From assembly GCA_010094045.1 (NCBI GenBank), contig ML986583.1, forward strand, positions 440,441 through 504,440: DNA of 64,000 nucleotides, in the 5' to 3' direction. Position numbers and translations under genes: made by a program. The notes under the pieces are model-generated. The model made no database searches and was not told where the DNA came from. It was given only the letters and a program-made list of their open reading frames with translations. The stretch comes from Lojkania enalia. Taxonomy: Eukaryota; Ascomycota; Dothideomycetes; Pleosporales. Shown here piece after piece: positions 10,267 to 22,700 of this stretch. Each line of letters begins with the position of its first letter. Position 1 is the stretch's first letter.

Positions 10267-11118
10267 TTGACGAACGAGGAGCAAAAGCGACAACTACCTA
10301 GCACTCGTCATGACACATGCGTGTCTTATAATCCACTAAGACCTAAATCATCACAGAAACGGGCTAAACCAAAAATTCTGGATCTGAACCTTCTAATTTA
10401 CCCGCAAATTTACTCAGAGGCATACCTCATAGCTTTCAAATTTAACACGTTCTTCCCAAGTACGCCAAATGCACTCCAAATCTTCACAAAGAATCTTCAT
10501 AGCGAAAAAGTCTCAACCCTACGCTCACTCCATCTCCCAGTTCTTATTTCCGACCGATTCCGTGGACCTTGGACGAACCTTAGATGCAATGGTGTGACAG
10601 TCCAGGACTGGAATGACCTCATGACCCCATCCTTTGTATTTCAACTCTAGAATCTCAAAACGCTATATTTTGAGCTTTCCATGTTGGCAGCACAAACGGA
10701 CCCTTTGGCAAGTCTCTCAGAGATACCGCATGTGCGAGAACGAGGCTACCTCCTCCACGGGATCAACAATCTCTCGCGCATCAACCTCCAAGACGTACAT
10801 GTTGGAATACATAGCGTATGCATGTTTCAACATCCCTTTGATCTCCGCGGATATAAAAATCCGCTACCTATTGATCTTGAAATAAATCCTAGCAGGTTAA
10901 CTTGGGCCGATATCGTGAAGCAGAAATTGCTTGGGGACTATGATGAGAAGACTGCATTGGAGATAGAAGAGGAAATTAAGAGCTTGAAGGGATCTGGCGA
11001 ATCAGTAGGGAGTGTTCATTTTAGGGATGAAGAAATTAGGCCCAATAGAGCAAAAGCGTTGGGTGACATACTAATGAAGAAGAGAGCAGAACCAAATCTA
11101 GATTGGTTAGTTGCATGA
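10267..11118 (+). pseudogene. fungal DUF7730/F-box-like protein relic with one in-frame TAG
   Basis: Two open segments, 10267-10647 and 10651-11118, lie in exactly the same frame and are separated by a single TAG at 10648-10650. Reading through gives FQL-stop-NLKTLYFEL, so a CAG (Gln) to TAG change fits. That is a C-to-T change in a CpA context, the RIP or deamination signature. The segment IYPQIYSEAYLIAFKFNTFF resembles the CRQIYxEAxxLxYxxNTF motif of fungal DUF7730/F-box-associated proteins. The expected N-terminal domain is missing or scattered over the preceding 500 bp. Probably dead, or expressed only as the C-terminal part. Confidence 0.6.
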
Positions 11119-14100
11119 ATGCAGCATACATGGTGCACCGCAGAAAGGCAGGCCATCATCCGGTATTAGAATCTATGGACTATTATACATTTGGATCTAC
11201 AATGACTTGGCTTTTGTAGTTCGCATAATCGTATTATATGCTATACTTGATCATTAATTTGGGTTTTGGGGTCCCTTTACTTGCTAATGCGCAATGAAAT
11301 ATTGAGTTTAGATCCAAGAGCACCGCTGCTAGTCCACATATGCCCATTACTATTTCACACTTGTCCTCTCTGAGTAAAAGTATTGTTCATCATTCTAGTC
11401 CCATCACAATGCCTCTTTGAACGGTGAAATCACTCTTTGCCTCTTCCTAGTACTGGGCATAGATCCGTTCCAGAGACCTCAGTCAGACGCTTCATCCTTA
11501 AGCAAATTAGCTTTAAGAAACCCATCATCGCGAGCTTTATCGTCAGAGTCCTCATTCCTATAGTCTAGGATAAGGTACTCCGCGGGCGTACGCGTTTCAT
11601 GACCAATATTAGAAAGCTTAGGTGTCCAGTCTATACTCGAGTGAGAGTTGGCAACGCGGTGAAAATCATAGCATTGCCCTTTTGCTCAGATTTCCAGTAA
11701 GTCCCACATTCGCCTATATTTCTATTCACCTAATTCTCTAACACTCAATGATTTATTTTTCCTCCCTGCGGCGATCTGCTGGTAGCACTCACGACCGATG
11801 GGGTCCAGAGTAGCTATTAGTCCTTATGTATACATATAAGATTATATATATGGCATGATCCCCATTAAGGACTAGCTCTGACATCATATGGTATTAGGAT
11901 AGATAGTATAAATGGCCTTGATCCTCCACAGATATGAATCAACGCAGTTCTCCTACTCATATGCCCCGATACTTTACAACGTCCTCCCTTCTCCTATCTT
12001 CGAGATTTGTAAGTGGATGATTGCGGACATCATCTAACTACTCTAATTCACGATAAAAGTTACGTCGTAGATTTCTCCCTCAGGCCTGCACGTAATTTGC
12101 CAAAGTTTCTTGCTCCAAACATCGGATGGGCTACAGCTCCAAATTTGTGGTAATATTGATTTATCCTGCATAAGGAATTTAGTTATTGTGATTTGGCTAG
12201 AATATTCGTGTATTGCATCAGCTCATTGTATTGGTAGTAGACATATTCATCCCCTAAAACAGGATCAGTGCATGAGATAGATAGTGAACGTGCGACTCAA
12301 TTTTTCCGCTGGTGTTCATGCAGAAGTCTGAAAACGTGACCTGATGTTTAGATCAATTATTTTGTATGTACAAAGGGTCTAGAAGCTTACCAAACCAATA
12401 GGCATATACTGCAGTTCCATACCTCACTTCGGCTATGGTCTTCTTAATATGCTACGGACATGCTCAGATGTAATTGGGTTTCGTGGAAAAGTTTGGCTCA
12501 GAGGTAGCCAATGGTATCCTCGGGTGGAAGGGAACTGCGAGGACCCAGATGGGAAGATAGACCTTTATGATTCCAAGTCAGGCCTTGGTCGATATAACAA
12601 GTTCGATATTTACGGTCCGGCCGCCATGGACATTCAAGAATCTAGAATCGATGGTGATTCTCTATACTAGGCTCACAAATCTCGTCTTTCTAGAAGCGAG
12701 TAGCCTCTGGATACCTGTTCCGAAGATTTTCACGGAAGCTTTGGAAGCCATAGTAGTAGAAGATATATATCACATCATCTGCGCTAGTCAGCTATGGCCT
12801 TCGAGCATAGGGTGGGGACTAATGACCTCGCGAGGTGTTTTCAAAATGTGTCAACTGCAGGTTCCCCGTCTGGTATGTCAATTTCAGCAAGTGCTCCTCT
12901 GCAGTCTGATTATCCACACAGAACCGTCATCCTCGGGGAAGGTAATTGCACCCTGCATTAATGCAGCAATAGCGAACGTAAGGAATGGGGGATTCATCCT
13001 CGCTCTGTACTCCCATGGTTGATCTGTCGGCGAAAGGGAAGTAGGGAGAGGGAGTAGAGACATAGTCGCCCAAAGAGGGCCTGCCGGTAAAGGCGAGGGA
13101 ATGCATATAAGTATGACTAGTATAGAACTGAGCAGGATTAAAATGTCTAGGTAGGGAGCGCAGTCGCCAGTGGTGACGTGTATAAGACGTTATCCCCTCC
13201 TGTCAAGTACTCTCCGTATACGGTATATCTTCATACACGGAATATCGGTATATAAGGGTTTTGCGGTCCCCTTCAAACAACAAATCCGACTCTCCACATC
13301 TCTTTGATACCTTCTGATTGATCACTACTTATTATCTCAGACCTCCAATTCCCCCGTGAAGCAGTTTCAGTGATATTATAGCATCAATTGCACGCTAGCA
13401 ACCAAAATAGGAGCTAGGAACCTTCAACCGAATGTAGTGACAGATGAAACTCATGCAGAATCCCTGTATTCCATATAAATGTTATTCTTGCCCTAGAGAA
13501 TTTCTAGAAGGGGTAGTTTCCCCCAAAAATCTAGTGTCATGTCATGATGACTTCCCTGGCTCTTAACAATTATAAGGGATTACGTCGCCTCTGAGATACT
13601 AAGCAGAAATATATCGAATGGTAACTGTAGGTGTTCAAATATTGTGAAGAATTGGTTTGATTTCTATAGGAGAGATGTAAAATCCCTTATATCCAGAGAT
13701 TCCGATGTAAATTAGATCTTCTAAATGACTGCCTCTAAATATATATCCACATGATCTTATAGCTCAGACGTTTTTCAGTTAAGAGTATGTTGAAAGAAGG
13801 CGGATATACCTAATATACTGCCATTGAGATCGCGCAGAACGTTTCTAATTTGGACAACTACACCCATTCTACATTGACTCCAACATCAATGGCGGCATCA
13901 ACCGATGACTGCAGAATGTGGTTATACGGATACAGCCCCTAAATTTCTACGTAATCCATGAAGAGGACGTCATTGTTGGGAAATCGGGGCTGTATATCAT
14001 CGTTCTGGATATCGTTGCCGTAAACAGATATATTGTCCGGTGCACGAAACGTGACATCCTGTCTTGGCAAGAATTTGAATGTCGAGAGTGGTGTAGTATA

Positions 14101-14500
14101 TATCTTCGAGATGGTGAATCTAGTTGAATTGAGACTTAGAACGTTGCCGTAATGCGTAATGGGTTGAATGCCGTAATATTAGCCGACATAAGCCCGAGGT
14201 AGGTAACTTGATATAATGCTAACCTCCCCATTCCGGAGTCGTCCTTATATTGTCTATGTTATGACAATACTAATCGACCTTATATCGAGCACCAGTTTGT
14301 TTCGTGTCTGATAAGGTGTGAGAGTAATCTACCAATTTATCGCACTGGAAGTATATGAAATAGTCTCCTTAACTCTCATTTATGTATGGGATGTATAAAT
14401 TTAAAGAACCACTTACTAGTTTGTGGTTGGTGCTCATTTATGAGTCTAAAAACATGTCCTAGGGCTCTATTAATGTTTATGCATCCCAAAAGCTAAATCC
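11119..14500. other. gene-poor accessory DNA with unidentified coding relics
   Basis: No intact gene is visible over 3.4 kb. A frame at 12449-12670 (with RYNKFDIYGPAAMDIQESRI) and an overlapping frame at 12567-13022 look protein-like in short stretches but carry no recognisable domain. They may be exons of a decayed gene. Short palindromic AT-rich words occur near 13200-13260. I see no RNA gene or transposon end with a matching target duplication. Confidence 0.35.
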
Positions 14501-14505
14501 GAGGA

Positions 14506-14676
14506 TATTAGGGTAAAAGAGGGTCTATTATTCTGTATCTCTCTCTGTCTGTGTGTGTGTGTTGATGCTAGTTCAAAGAACCTGCTTTCTAATGTGCAGT
14601 CGTAACTTCCCATAGCTTTACAAGCAGTCGCTCTCACCTGCACGTCTACTAGACGTCTCCTTCCATAACCGTGACA
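14506..14676 (-). repeat. 3' LTR of outer Copia (171 bp)
   Basis: Minus-strand sequence begins TGTCACGG. It keeps near-normal base composition. It differs from the other LTR by about ten substitutions, all transitions by my reading, with the right copy usually carrying the T or A state. Confidence 0.92.
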
Positions 14677-16378
14677 CACCCCCTCATCCTGTAGTTAATA
14701 GGCGACGAAAGGATAACTTATTTAATCTCCTTCTCTATCCTTTAAACCTTTGATTGTATATCTACAAGGTGAAGTTATTGCACAAGCTTAGTATACTTCT
14801 AGTAAGGAAGTATCTTTATTATTCCGTCTGCGGGTATCTAATCTATAGGCTTCTATTATATATGGAGGCGATATTACTCGACTTTCTAGCGAACCTAATT
14901 CTAGTAAATATTAACATGCTTAAGCTTAGTAGTAAGCTTATCCTACTCTTTCGTAACAATTCCTATAATCTACTAGTTATTATACTAGATAATAAGCGTT
15001 TAATTAAGCTTTAGTAATAGTCTGTTAAATAGATAATACTACTCTTCTATCTCTAATCCTATAAGAGATAGTACTAGCAGTTTTACCTTAGTAGTTAATT
15101 TTATAATAGTATATTAAAGCGTTAACTTCTAGTTAATAGTTATATTAAATAGTATAAGGGTATATATACTATTCTACACCCATGATCAGCGATATTAATC
15201 ATTCGTACCTTTTGGTTGCAGTAGCGCAGTGGTGTAGAGCCGTGCTTCTAACAAATAGCTAGAATATATATTCTTATAAGCTTTATTATATTTTAATATT
15301 ATTAGTAAATATAGTATTTAATATACTAAAGAATACTAGGTTATAATAATCCTATAGTATTATAAAGTACTCCTAGATACCTCCTTTATTTACTATTTAT
15401 ACCTATAGTACTCGATATTTAATATTAATAATATAGTTCTAGACCTTATAAATAGTACTAATATATACTTATTCTAGATTAGTTAAGTAAGAGGCGTAAA
15501 TTATATATATATACGCTAATTCTAGATATATAAATTATATTAAAAAGGCTAGATAGCTAACTAATTTTTAGTATATTTTTATCTAGGTTTAGTTTAGTTC
15601 TTCTATAGACTATTTAAGATAGTTAACTATTATAGATATTTTAGAATAATAATCTTATTAATATATATATTCTATATTAAATATATTATATATATATTAG
15701 TATCTTAAATAATATATATATCTAGAAACTATTTAATTAGTTTAAAGTATTTAAGGCTATAGTACTTATTAAGTTAAATCTTAAACCTCTAATATAGGTA
15801 TTAATTAGTTAGATAAACAGCTATAATAATATTATTAATATAGATAAATAGTATTAGCTATTTATTAATATAGATATATAGAAATCCTCTAATTAGTATT
15901 AATCTTAGTAATAGTAGTATCTCTCTTAATTCTTTATACTATAGGAGTAGTAACTCCTTTAGTCTATATAAGGCTTTTAATACCTATAATAACTATTTAT
16001 CCTTTTTAAATCTATCTAGCATTTTAATATAGAGTTTCTAATAGATTTAAGTATTAAGAAAGGTATTTAATATATTATACTAGAGTAGATTAAGTTTAAA
16101 TTAGTTAGTAATAGCTATAATAGTTTAGAATATTTGTCTAGCTAGGATAGTAGTATATATATCTCTATATAGCTGCTATAGGTTACCTTAAACTACTAGT
16201 TATACCTTAAAGTAATAGAGGTAGCTATTTTTATTAAATTTATATATAAATACCTATATTAAAAGTAGTACTTTTATATTTATAGTTTCTACTATATATA
16301 TTATTTTATAAAGTAGCCTTTACTCTAAACTTTATAATATTCCTTCTAAGTAGCCTCTTAGAACTACTTACTAAACTA
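14677..16378 (-). pseudogene. outer Copia pol, 3' part (reverse transcriptase/RNase H), RIPed
   Basis: The minus-strand frame around 15780-15900 reads FIYINNIIIAVYLTN, matching the Copia reverse-transcriptase block around YVDDI with both Asp codons turned to Asn by G-to-A change. It is full of TAA/TAG stops. The rest of pol lies beyond the hAT insertion, at 25499-28864. Confidence 0.75.
15174..15256 (+). other. un-RIPed island with a tRNA 5'-half-like sequence
   Basis: Within DNA almost free of CpA, about 80 bp keep many CpA sites and balanced composition. Positions about 15213-15252 read like the first half of a tRNA. TAGCGCAGTGG matches the A-box consensus TRGYNNARNNG exactly, and GAGC can pair with the GCGC of a D-arm. 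Then CTTCTAA resembles an anticodon loop (anticodon TCT). The anticodon 3' stem and T-arm are absent and the sequence returns to AT-rich DNA. It is not a functional tRNA gene. Confidence 0.4.
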
Positions 16379-16699
16379 GTAATAAGCAGGGTTATTAATA
16401 ATATAACGATAGAAACGATACGATTATCGGTTTTTTATCGGTATTTTATCTTATTAATTGTATATTATCGTTTATCGTATCTTTTACCGTAGACGGTTAG
16501 GCTCGCTATCTATAAACTCTTTTAATAGTTTACATCTATATAAATACTATAATTTTATTAGTTATCGTACGATTATATTTTTAAATTTACTATATTATAT
16601 CTAATTAATTAGTTTATAATATAAATATAGTATATGTAAATATAGTACGTTTATAGGCAGCCTCGGCTGTACTATTATATTACGAGTTATCTATCTATT

Positions 16700-17542
16700 A
16701 AATATTTAAAACTCCCTCTATTTCTTTATACTACTAATTTATCTTCTCTATACTTACTCTCGTACGATATTAATATAAGCTTTAACAATCCTTCCTTTAC
16801 TAATACTACTCTTCAGCCTTATAGCAATCGCTATAAAGCTGCTCGTACGGCTCTTATTAACTAAGCTAACTAGATCCTCCGCGCCAATCCGGTCTAGGCT
16901 ATTAGATATACTATTACTAGATTTGGTAGTTTAGCTACTAGTTAAGCTAATTTCCCAAACTCTATTGTATACAAAAAGATTTTAATCTTCTATCTACTTA
17001 TTGCGGCTCGTTTAAGTGAGATCTTCTACTTTATAGTAAGAAATTAATAGCCTAAATCCTATAATATATTCGATCTAACTATTAAAAAGGGCCCTAAGAT
17101 TACTAAGCTTACCGACTTCTTAATTTATACTTAAGGTTTTTCTCTATATAATTTAGCTAATACCCCTATCGTAGTATAACGCAACCGAATTAATACTACT
17201 ACTCTCTTATCTCAGCGCTAATCCTATATTAAGAGCCTTTTTATCTATTCCCGTAGCGCCCTAAATATCTAGCTATATAATTATTATACTGCCGCCTATA
17301 ATTATATAGGAGAATTTATTACGTACGCTAGATGCATCTCTTTTAATAGCTGGTTTAGCGGTGTATATTCTAACTATATTTATACTAACCACGCTTCTTA
17401 ATATACTATTCGTAATAATAACAACTCTAAGCTAACGTACGATAAATATACTAAGTGTTATAACCGTACTCGTTTAGTATTTCTAAAAGATAATAGTAGT
17501 AAAGGTAGCAGGTCTCTTAGTAGAGTTCTTAGTAGCGGTTAG
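16700..17542 (+). pseudogene. second, convergent reading frame of the hAT element, unknown product
   Basis: One plus-strand frame stays coherent for about 280 codons, ending at TAG 17540-17542, and is interrupted only by TAA/TAG. Every such stop could derive from CAA or CAG (Gln) by RIP. Readable blocks include NRYKAARTALIN, ILRANPV-AIRYTITRFGSL, NFPNSIVYKKILIFYL, GPKITKLTDFLIYT and ARCISFNSWFSGVYSNY. It converges on the transposase and lies within the TIRs. I recognise no domain. It could be an accessory hAT protein or a captured host exon. The start is uncertain. Confidence 0.55.
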
Positions 17543-17599
17543 TATTAGATTTAAAGCTAGACTAAATATATTTCTTATAATTTGAATATATATAATATA

Positions 17600-19571
17600 T
17601 TATACTTAATTTTAGATATTTCTAAGCATCTTAAGAATCTCCTACTAGAATTCTACTTTAATGCCAACTTTTCATGCATTCTGTATATTTAATACTTAAT
17701 ATACTAAGCTATATTCTCTCCTATAAGATTATATAACGACCTCCTAAAAATACTTATTCTAGTTCGTCGCTTATTACTAGAATAGATAAAATATTTACTG
17801 CAAATATTAAAAGTTATAGCTAGTATTTCCTTTATATACTTCTATACTACTATTATAAAGGAGATACTTAAACTTCGTACGGTGCCTCAGTACAGTAATC
17901 TTTATATTTATCTTAACTTATTAGCCGAGTAATTTATTAATTAAACTTATTAACAATCTAGTTAAACTTATTAAGTTCTTATAAAGGTACGATTTCAGGT
18001 ATTTTATATAATACCAAATTTGGTTAAATTCGTAAATCTTGATATTATATCTAAAGCTCTTTTACTCTAGGAAGTATAATCTTTTAATAATCTCGTTTCT
18101 ACCAAATTTTTACATATTTTATACGACAATTTAGATGAAGAATAAATACAGTAGTATAGAAAGGTGAGTTGTCTATTTTATAATAATACTCCTTAAACTT
18201 CTAAACTGCTTATTAAATTTATATAAATAAGTCTTTATTTATATAATAAGAACTTAAAGACTTTTCTATATATTTACTAAGAATATCCATCGTAAAAAGA
18301 AGTTAATTAAGTATAATACGGTCGCCTTAAGTCTCTAGAGTCGCTTAGTAGAATAGCTGTAAGAAGGAGCTTATTATATAAAGAGCCCTCTAATCCTATA
18401 GAAAAAGATAGTTCTTTTTAAGTGATTTAAAATTCGCTTTAACATAATCGTTAATAGCTAACTCTTTCTTAAGTACTATACTTAATATTTAATACTAGCT
18501 ATTCTACTATATAGAATTGTTAAGTAGAATTCGCCGTTATATTAAAGAAACGAATTCTTTTATACAATTTGCTAAGGAACGACAGTAAACAATAATATTA
18601 TAAAGCTTTCCCAGAATACCTATCGTATAAAAAGCTTCTTCTCTTTCTATTTAAGCTTACTTATCTAATTTATCTTTAAGCGTATTCCCTTTATTATATA
18701 ATTTAATCTTTTTAAATTAAGCCTTACTGAAGAGGAAAGCTTAAATAATAAGATTGATTATATATCCTTAACAGCGGATTTGTTAATATAAGGAATTCTA
18801 AGTAATATCTTTATTATCTAGAAGATATTAAGATATTATATAATAAAGTGTGTCGTTTATAGTTGAGTTATTAGCGATAATTACTTCTAGCTTTTATATA
18901 ATACTATAGTCTTAAAGGACTAGAAGAATAGTATTCTATTACTCTTTTCTACTATAGTTCGCTATCGTACGTAAAGCTAAGAGAGCTTTTATTTGTTATT
19001 CTTACGAGTTAATAAAATAAGTATATATTGCTAAGAGAAGATAATTATTTAGAAAAGTCTAAATATCGACTAAAAAATATATATCTATTAAAGCTAACTA
19101 GACCTTCTTTTATATAATATCTCTTTACAGCTAAAATAAATTATAAATTAACCTACTAACAGCTAAATAAGTAGTTATAAGAGAATTTATTAATTCTGGA
19201 TTTAATATCTAGTAGAATATATAGAATTCTAGCTACTTAACAATTTAAAATAGTAGGTTTCGTACGATAATAAAATTTATAAGAGTCTAGTTAATAACTT
19301 AATTATTTAAGGTATTCTTTAAAACTAATAAGTTTAGCTTGTTTATCTTATTATTAATCGATGCTTATTTCTAAAGTTTTTAAAGTTAGCTTACTACTAT
19401 TACTTTTATACAAGGGATAGATCTATTAGATTCGATCTAGTATTTCGATTAAAGATGATATTAAATATTTATAGTTAATAATACGCTATATAAATAGAGA
19501 GAGTAGTAATATAACTTTTAATTTTAACTATCTCGTGCAGGCTTATCTTTTAATAGATTACAACAGTATTA
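17600..19571 (-). pseudogene. hAT transposase, RIPed
   Basis: A minus-strand frame with stops only at TAA/TAG shows the hAT transposase order. First comes INFIIVRNLLF and IVK-LEF, then the catalytic-core region with NNYLLLAIYTYF and KALLALRTIANYS. Next are NTILLVL-DYSII and IIANNSTINDTL, then the RC-GYIINLIIQAFLF block. A C-terminal FNICSKYFIYSSNKR stretch resembles the dimerisation region (xMSAExERxFSSxKR). The N-terminal part should continue beyond the inner Copia at 25233-25450. Family assignment is from these blocks; activity is impossible in this state. Confidence 0.8.
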
Positions 19572-19576
19572 ATAGA

Positions 19577-19780
19577 TGTAGTAAGAGGCGAATCTTATCT
19601 TAGAGAGGGAGATAAGGAGTTAAACTGGTTGATTGAAGATGGCCAGCGGGCTATATTTATATACATAAAAAAGGGGTATATTAGCTAATATCTAGTATAA
19701 TATCCAGCGTAATATCGACTGTGATATTATATATCGATATCTGATACAGCTCGGCAGACTAGCCGAAAATCCCTATAATA
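19577..19780 (-). repeat. 3' LTR of inner Copia (204 bp)
   Basis: Plus-strand sequence begins TGTAGTAAGAGGCG and ends CCCTATAATA. It is followed immediately by a pyrimidine tract (TACCCCCCCAG), the complement of the polypurine tract. Confidence 0.93.
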
Positions 19781-22700
19781 TACCCCCCCAGTTTTAACTA
19801 CGAAGGAGAAGCTGCGTCGAAAAAAATGAAGGTAGATACTATACTAAAAGAGGTAAATTATATAGAGTAACTAGTAGTAGAGCTAAGTACGCTTGTAGAA
19901 ATATTAATTTAATATAATATAGGGTGAGTTATAATCAATTTTTAATCACCCCCTAAGATTCTTATTAGTAATCGATTTATTTAGCTGATAGAAATTCCTG
20001 AGATTCGATTCTAGCTAAAATATCTTCTATTTTCAGTTGTTTAATAAACCTTTAGTATTATTACAGCTGTAGAACTTTTATAAGGCCGTCGGCTGGTATT
20101 AGATTTGTTGGTTACTAACTAATTGTAAGTCTCTACTCTACTACTTTTTAACATAACTAGTACTAGTATATATCTATATAGCGAAGTTTGGTATTAAGAT
20201 ACTTAGATAGCTTATTTACGATATCTACTATTTGTTAATTATTATAAAGTAGTACTAGTTGCGCGTTAATATAGAAGCGTAGTAAGGTAAAGGCCTTCTA
20301 CTACTACTCTATTTCTAATCCGGCGACTAATAGTACTAATAATTCTGCCTTAATAGTTGATTTTATAACCGTACGCTGAATTGAGACTTTCTAATTAATT
20401 AGCATCCTAAAAAGTTAAAATATATAGCTGTAGGAACTTCGACAAGTATTAGAATTATCGCTAAAGGCTGTATTAGATGTACTATAGAATAGTAATTACT
20501 CTACGGGGTTAATATAATTAGTATTACTACTCTAGCTAATAGTAGAGGTGTTTTATATATTATTAACTATTGCTATAATTGCTAAGTACTTTATACTAAT
20601 TAGATATTACTATACCCTTAAGGCAGTATTAATATAATAATTACTAGGGTTTTAGAGGTATTATAATAATATTAAATACGTTTACGCAATATTAGAGTAT
20701 ATAAAAACTATAATCTAGGCTAGATAACTAATTAGTTGTTAGTAGTAAGATATCCTATTAGAGAATTCTTTAGTAGCGGCTAGTAGCACGTTCTTATATA
20801 GAGGTATACTCAGCGCCTTCTTATTAACCGTAATATTAAATCGCGCTGCTACCTTATTAATAAATAAGTCCTATAGCAGCTAGGTCTTATACTACTATAT
20901 ATCGCGTATAACTTAAACTCCTAGAAACTAATTTAGATCTCCGAGGGATCGAAGTTTATATTTATTACTTAATTACGATTCAAATTTCTACTTAGTAGAG
21001 ATATTTAATAGGTAAACTAGGATTATAATATTATTAATATAAAAGAAGATAATTAGCTTATCGTTTACGTATAAGTAAGATATTCCTAGTACTATTTTAA
21101 GGCCTAATTACCTTAGAGTCCTATCCAGCTTATAATACTAAAGTTTTAGAGCATCCTTAAAGCTGTATATAGCTTTCTATAATTGTAGATATTTCCTATA
21201 CTTATATATAAAACCTTCTAGTATATAAATATATATTAACCTATCTAATTGGCAGTTAAGGAACGCGTTAATAATATTAAACTAGTATATATTAAGTTTA
21301 AAATAAGTTACAATTAATATTAGAAAGTAAAAGGTTTATATAGTTAGTATAGTAGTATAGGTATCTCCCTATTAAGATTGTAGATCGCTGTATACAACTA
21401 ATCTAGCCTTAAATTTATATAGGAAACCGTCCTCATTAAATTTATATGCAAATACCTATATTACTAGAAGAATTTTAGCAGAGTCTTAGAGGATTATTAC
21501 CTTTTACTAAGTATCTATATCCTCCTACTTCTATAACTCAGCATGATAGGCCTTATAGAAGCTAGTACTAAAAGAGTAATTCTTTAGATTCTTATAGTAC
21601 TTTAATTCTAGTAGAAGCTAATTGCGATAATATTTTCTAATAGTACAAGTTTCCTTTATATAATTTGCTAGTATTAGCTTACTATTAGACAGTACTGTAA
21701 AAGTAGTAAAGTATAACTAAGGCGGCTTACGGCTATATAGGGACCTACCTCCTTAAATTATATTATCCCTTAATATTTAGCTACTAATTTCTTCCCTCCG
21801 CGGGGTATTATTTGTTCTTCTTAAGAGTATAGAAGTATAAGAAGACGACAGTTGCTATCCTTATAGTAAATTATTACTAAATATAGTATTCTTACTATCT
21901 ACTAGTAGTACTGCAGGGGCATCCTAATTCCTTAGTACTAGTACTAGTATTAATTCTAGTATTAGGAGTCCCTAATTACTAGTAATATCGTCGATTTATT
22001 CTTTAAAAATAGTATTCTCCTACTAATAGGCCTTTTTACTAATTAAATTACCTGCTAACTTAGTAGAGATATCTTAATTAAGTAGCTAATCCTTGTAGAT
22101 CGCTTCTACAACTTTAATCGTTTTATTATTACTACTATTAATAGAGCTCTTAATATTATTAATTTAAAAAAGAATCTTCTCTAGGGATTCTTTTAGCGGA
22201 TATTCCTCCTCCTTACTAGATATAATATTGCTAAATATAACGTCCCTAGTATTAAGTACCTATTTTAGTTTCGGAATTAGCACTCGGTATATATTTATAC
22301 TTCTATATTATAAGAGTTTCCTAATTAGTACCTACGACGCTAGTTTATCGCCTCTTAATAGAGTTTTATCTAAAACGTACGCTCGCGATCCTATAACCTA
22401 AAGATAAGTAAGAGACGGTTTATAGCTAAAAACGGCCTTATATAGGGTTTTAAATCGAAGGCTTATAATCGGCGTCCTATTAAGTAGGTATATTACTGTA
22501 TAAGCTAATTTATTAATATATTTATTAGAGATATTATCTTCTATCGCGAGAGTACGCGCGCGGATTATAATTTAGTATTCTACTCGCTCTGTTAGGCTAT
22601 TCTACTTAGGTGTACGAAACGCGTGAGCTTTAATTATAATTCTTTAATTAAGTAATACTTCTATAAGTTCTAAGAAGCTTAAATTGTTATCTATATAGAT

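Noticed and set aside
13190..13330. Possible further LTR starting TGTCAAGTACTC
   Set aside because: No TG...CA partner end with a matching 4-6 bp duplication could be found.
14754..15014. 86-aa Leu/Tyr-rich ORF at the left edge of the AT-rich block
   Set aside because: It lies in RIPed Copia DNA, where AT bias alone produces Leu/Ile/Tyr-rich frames.
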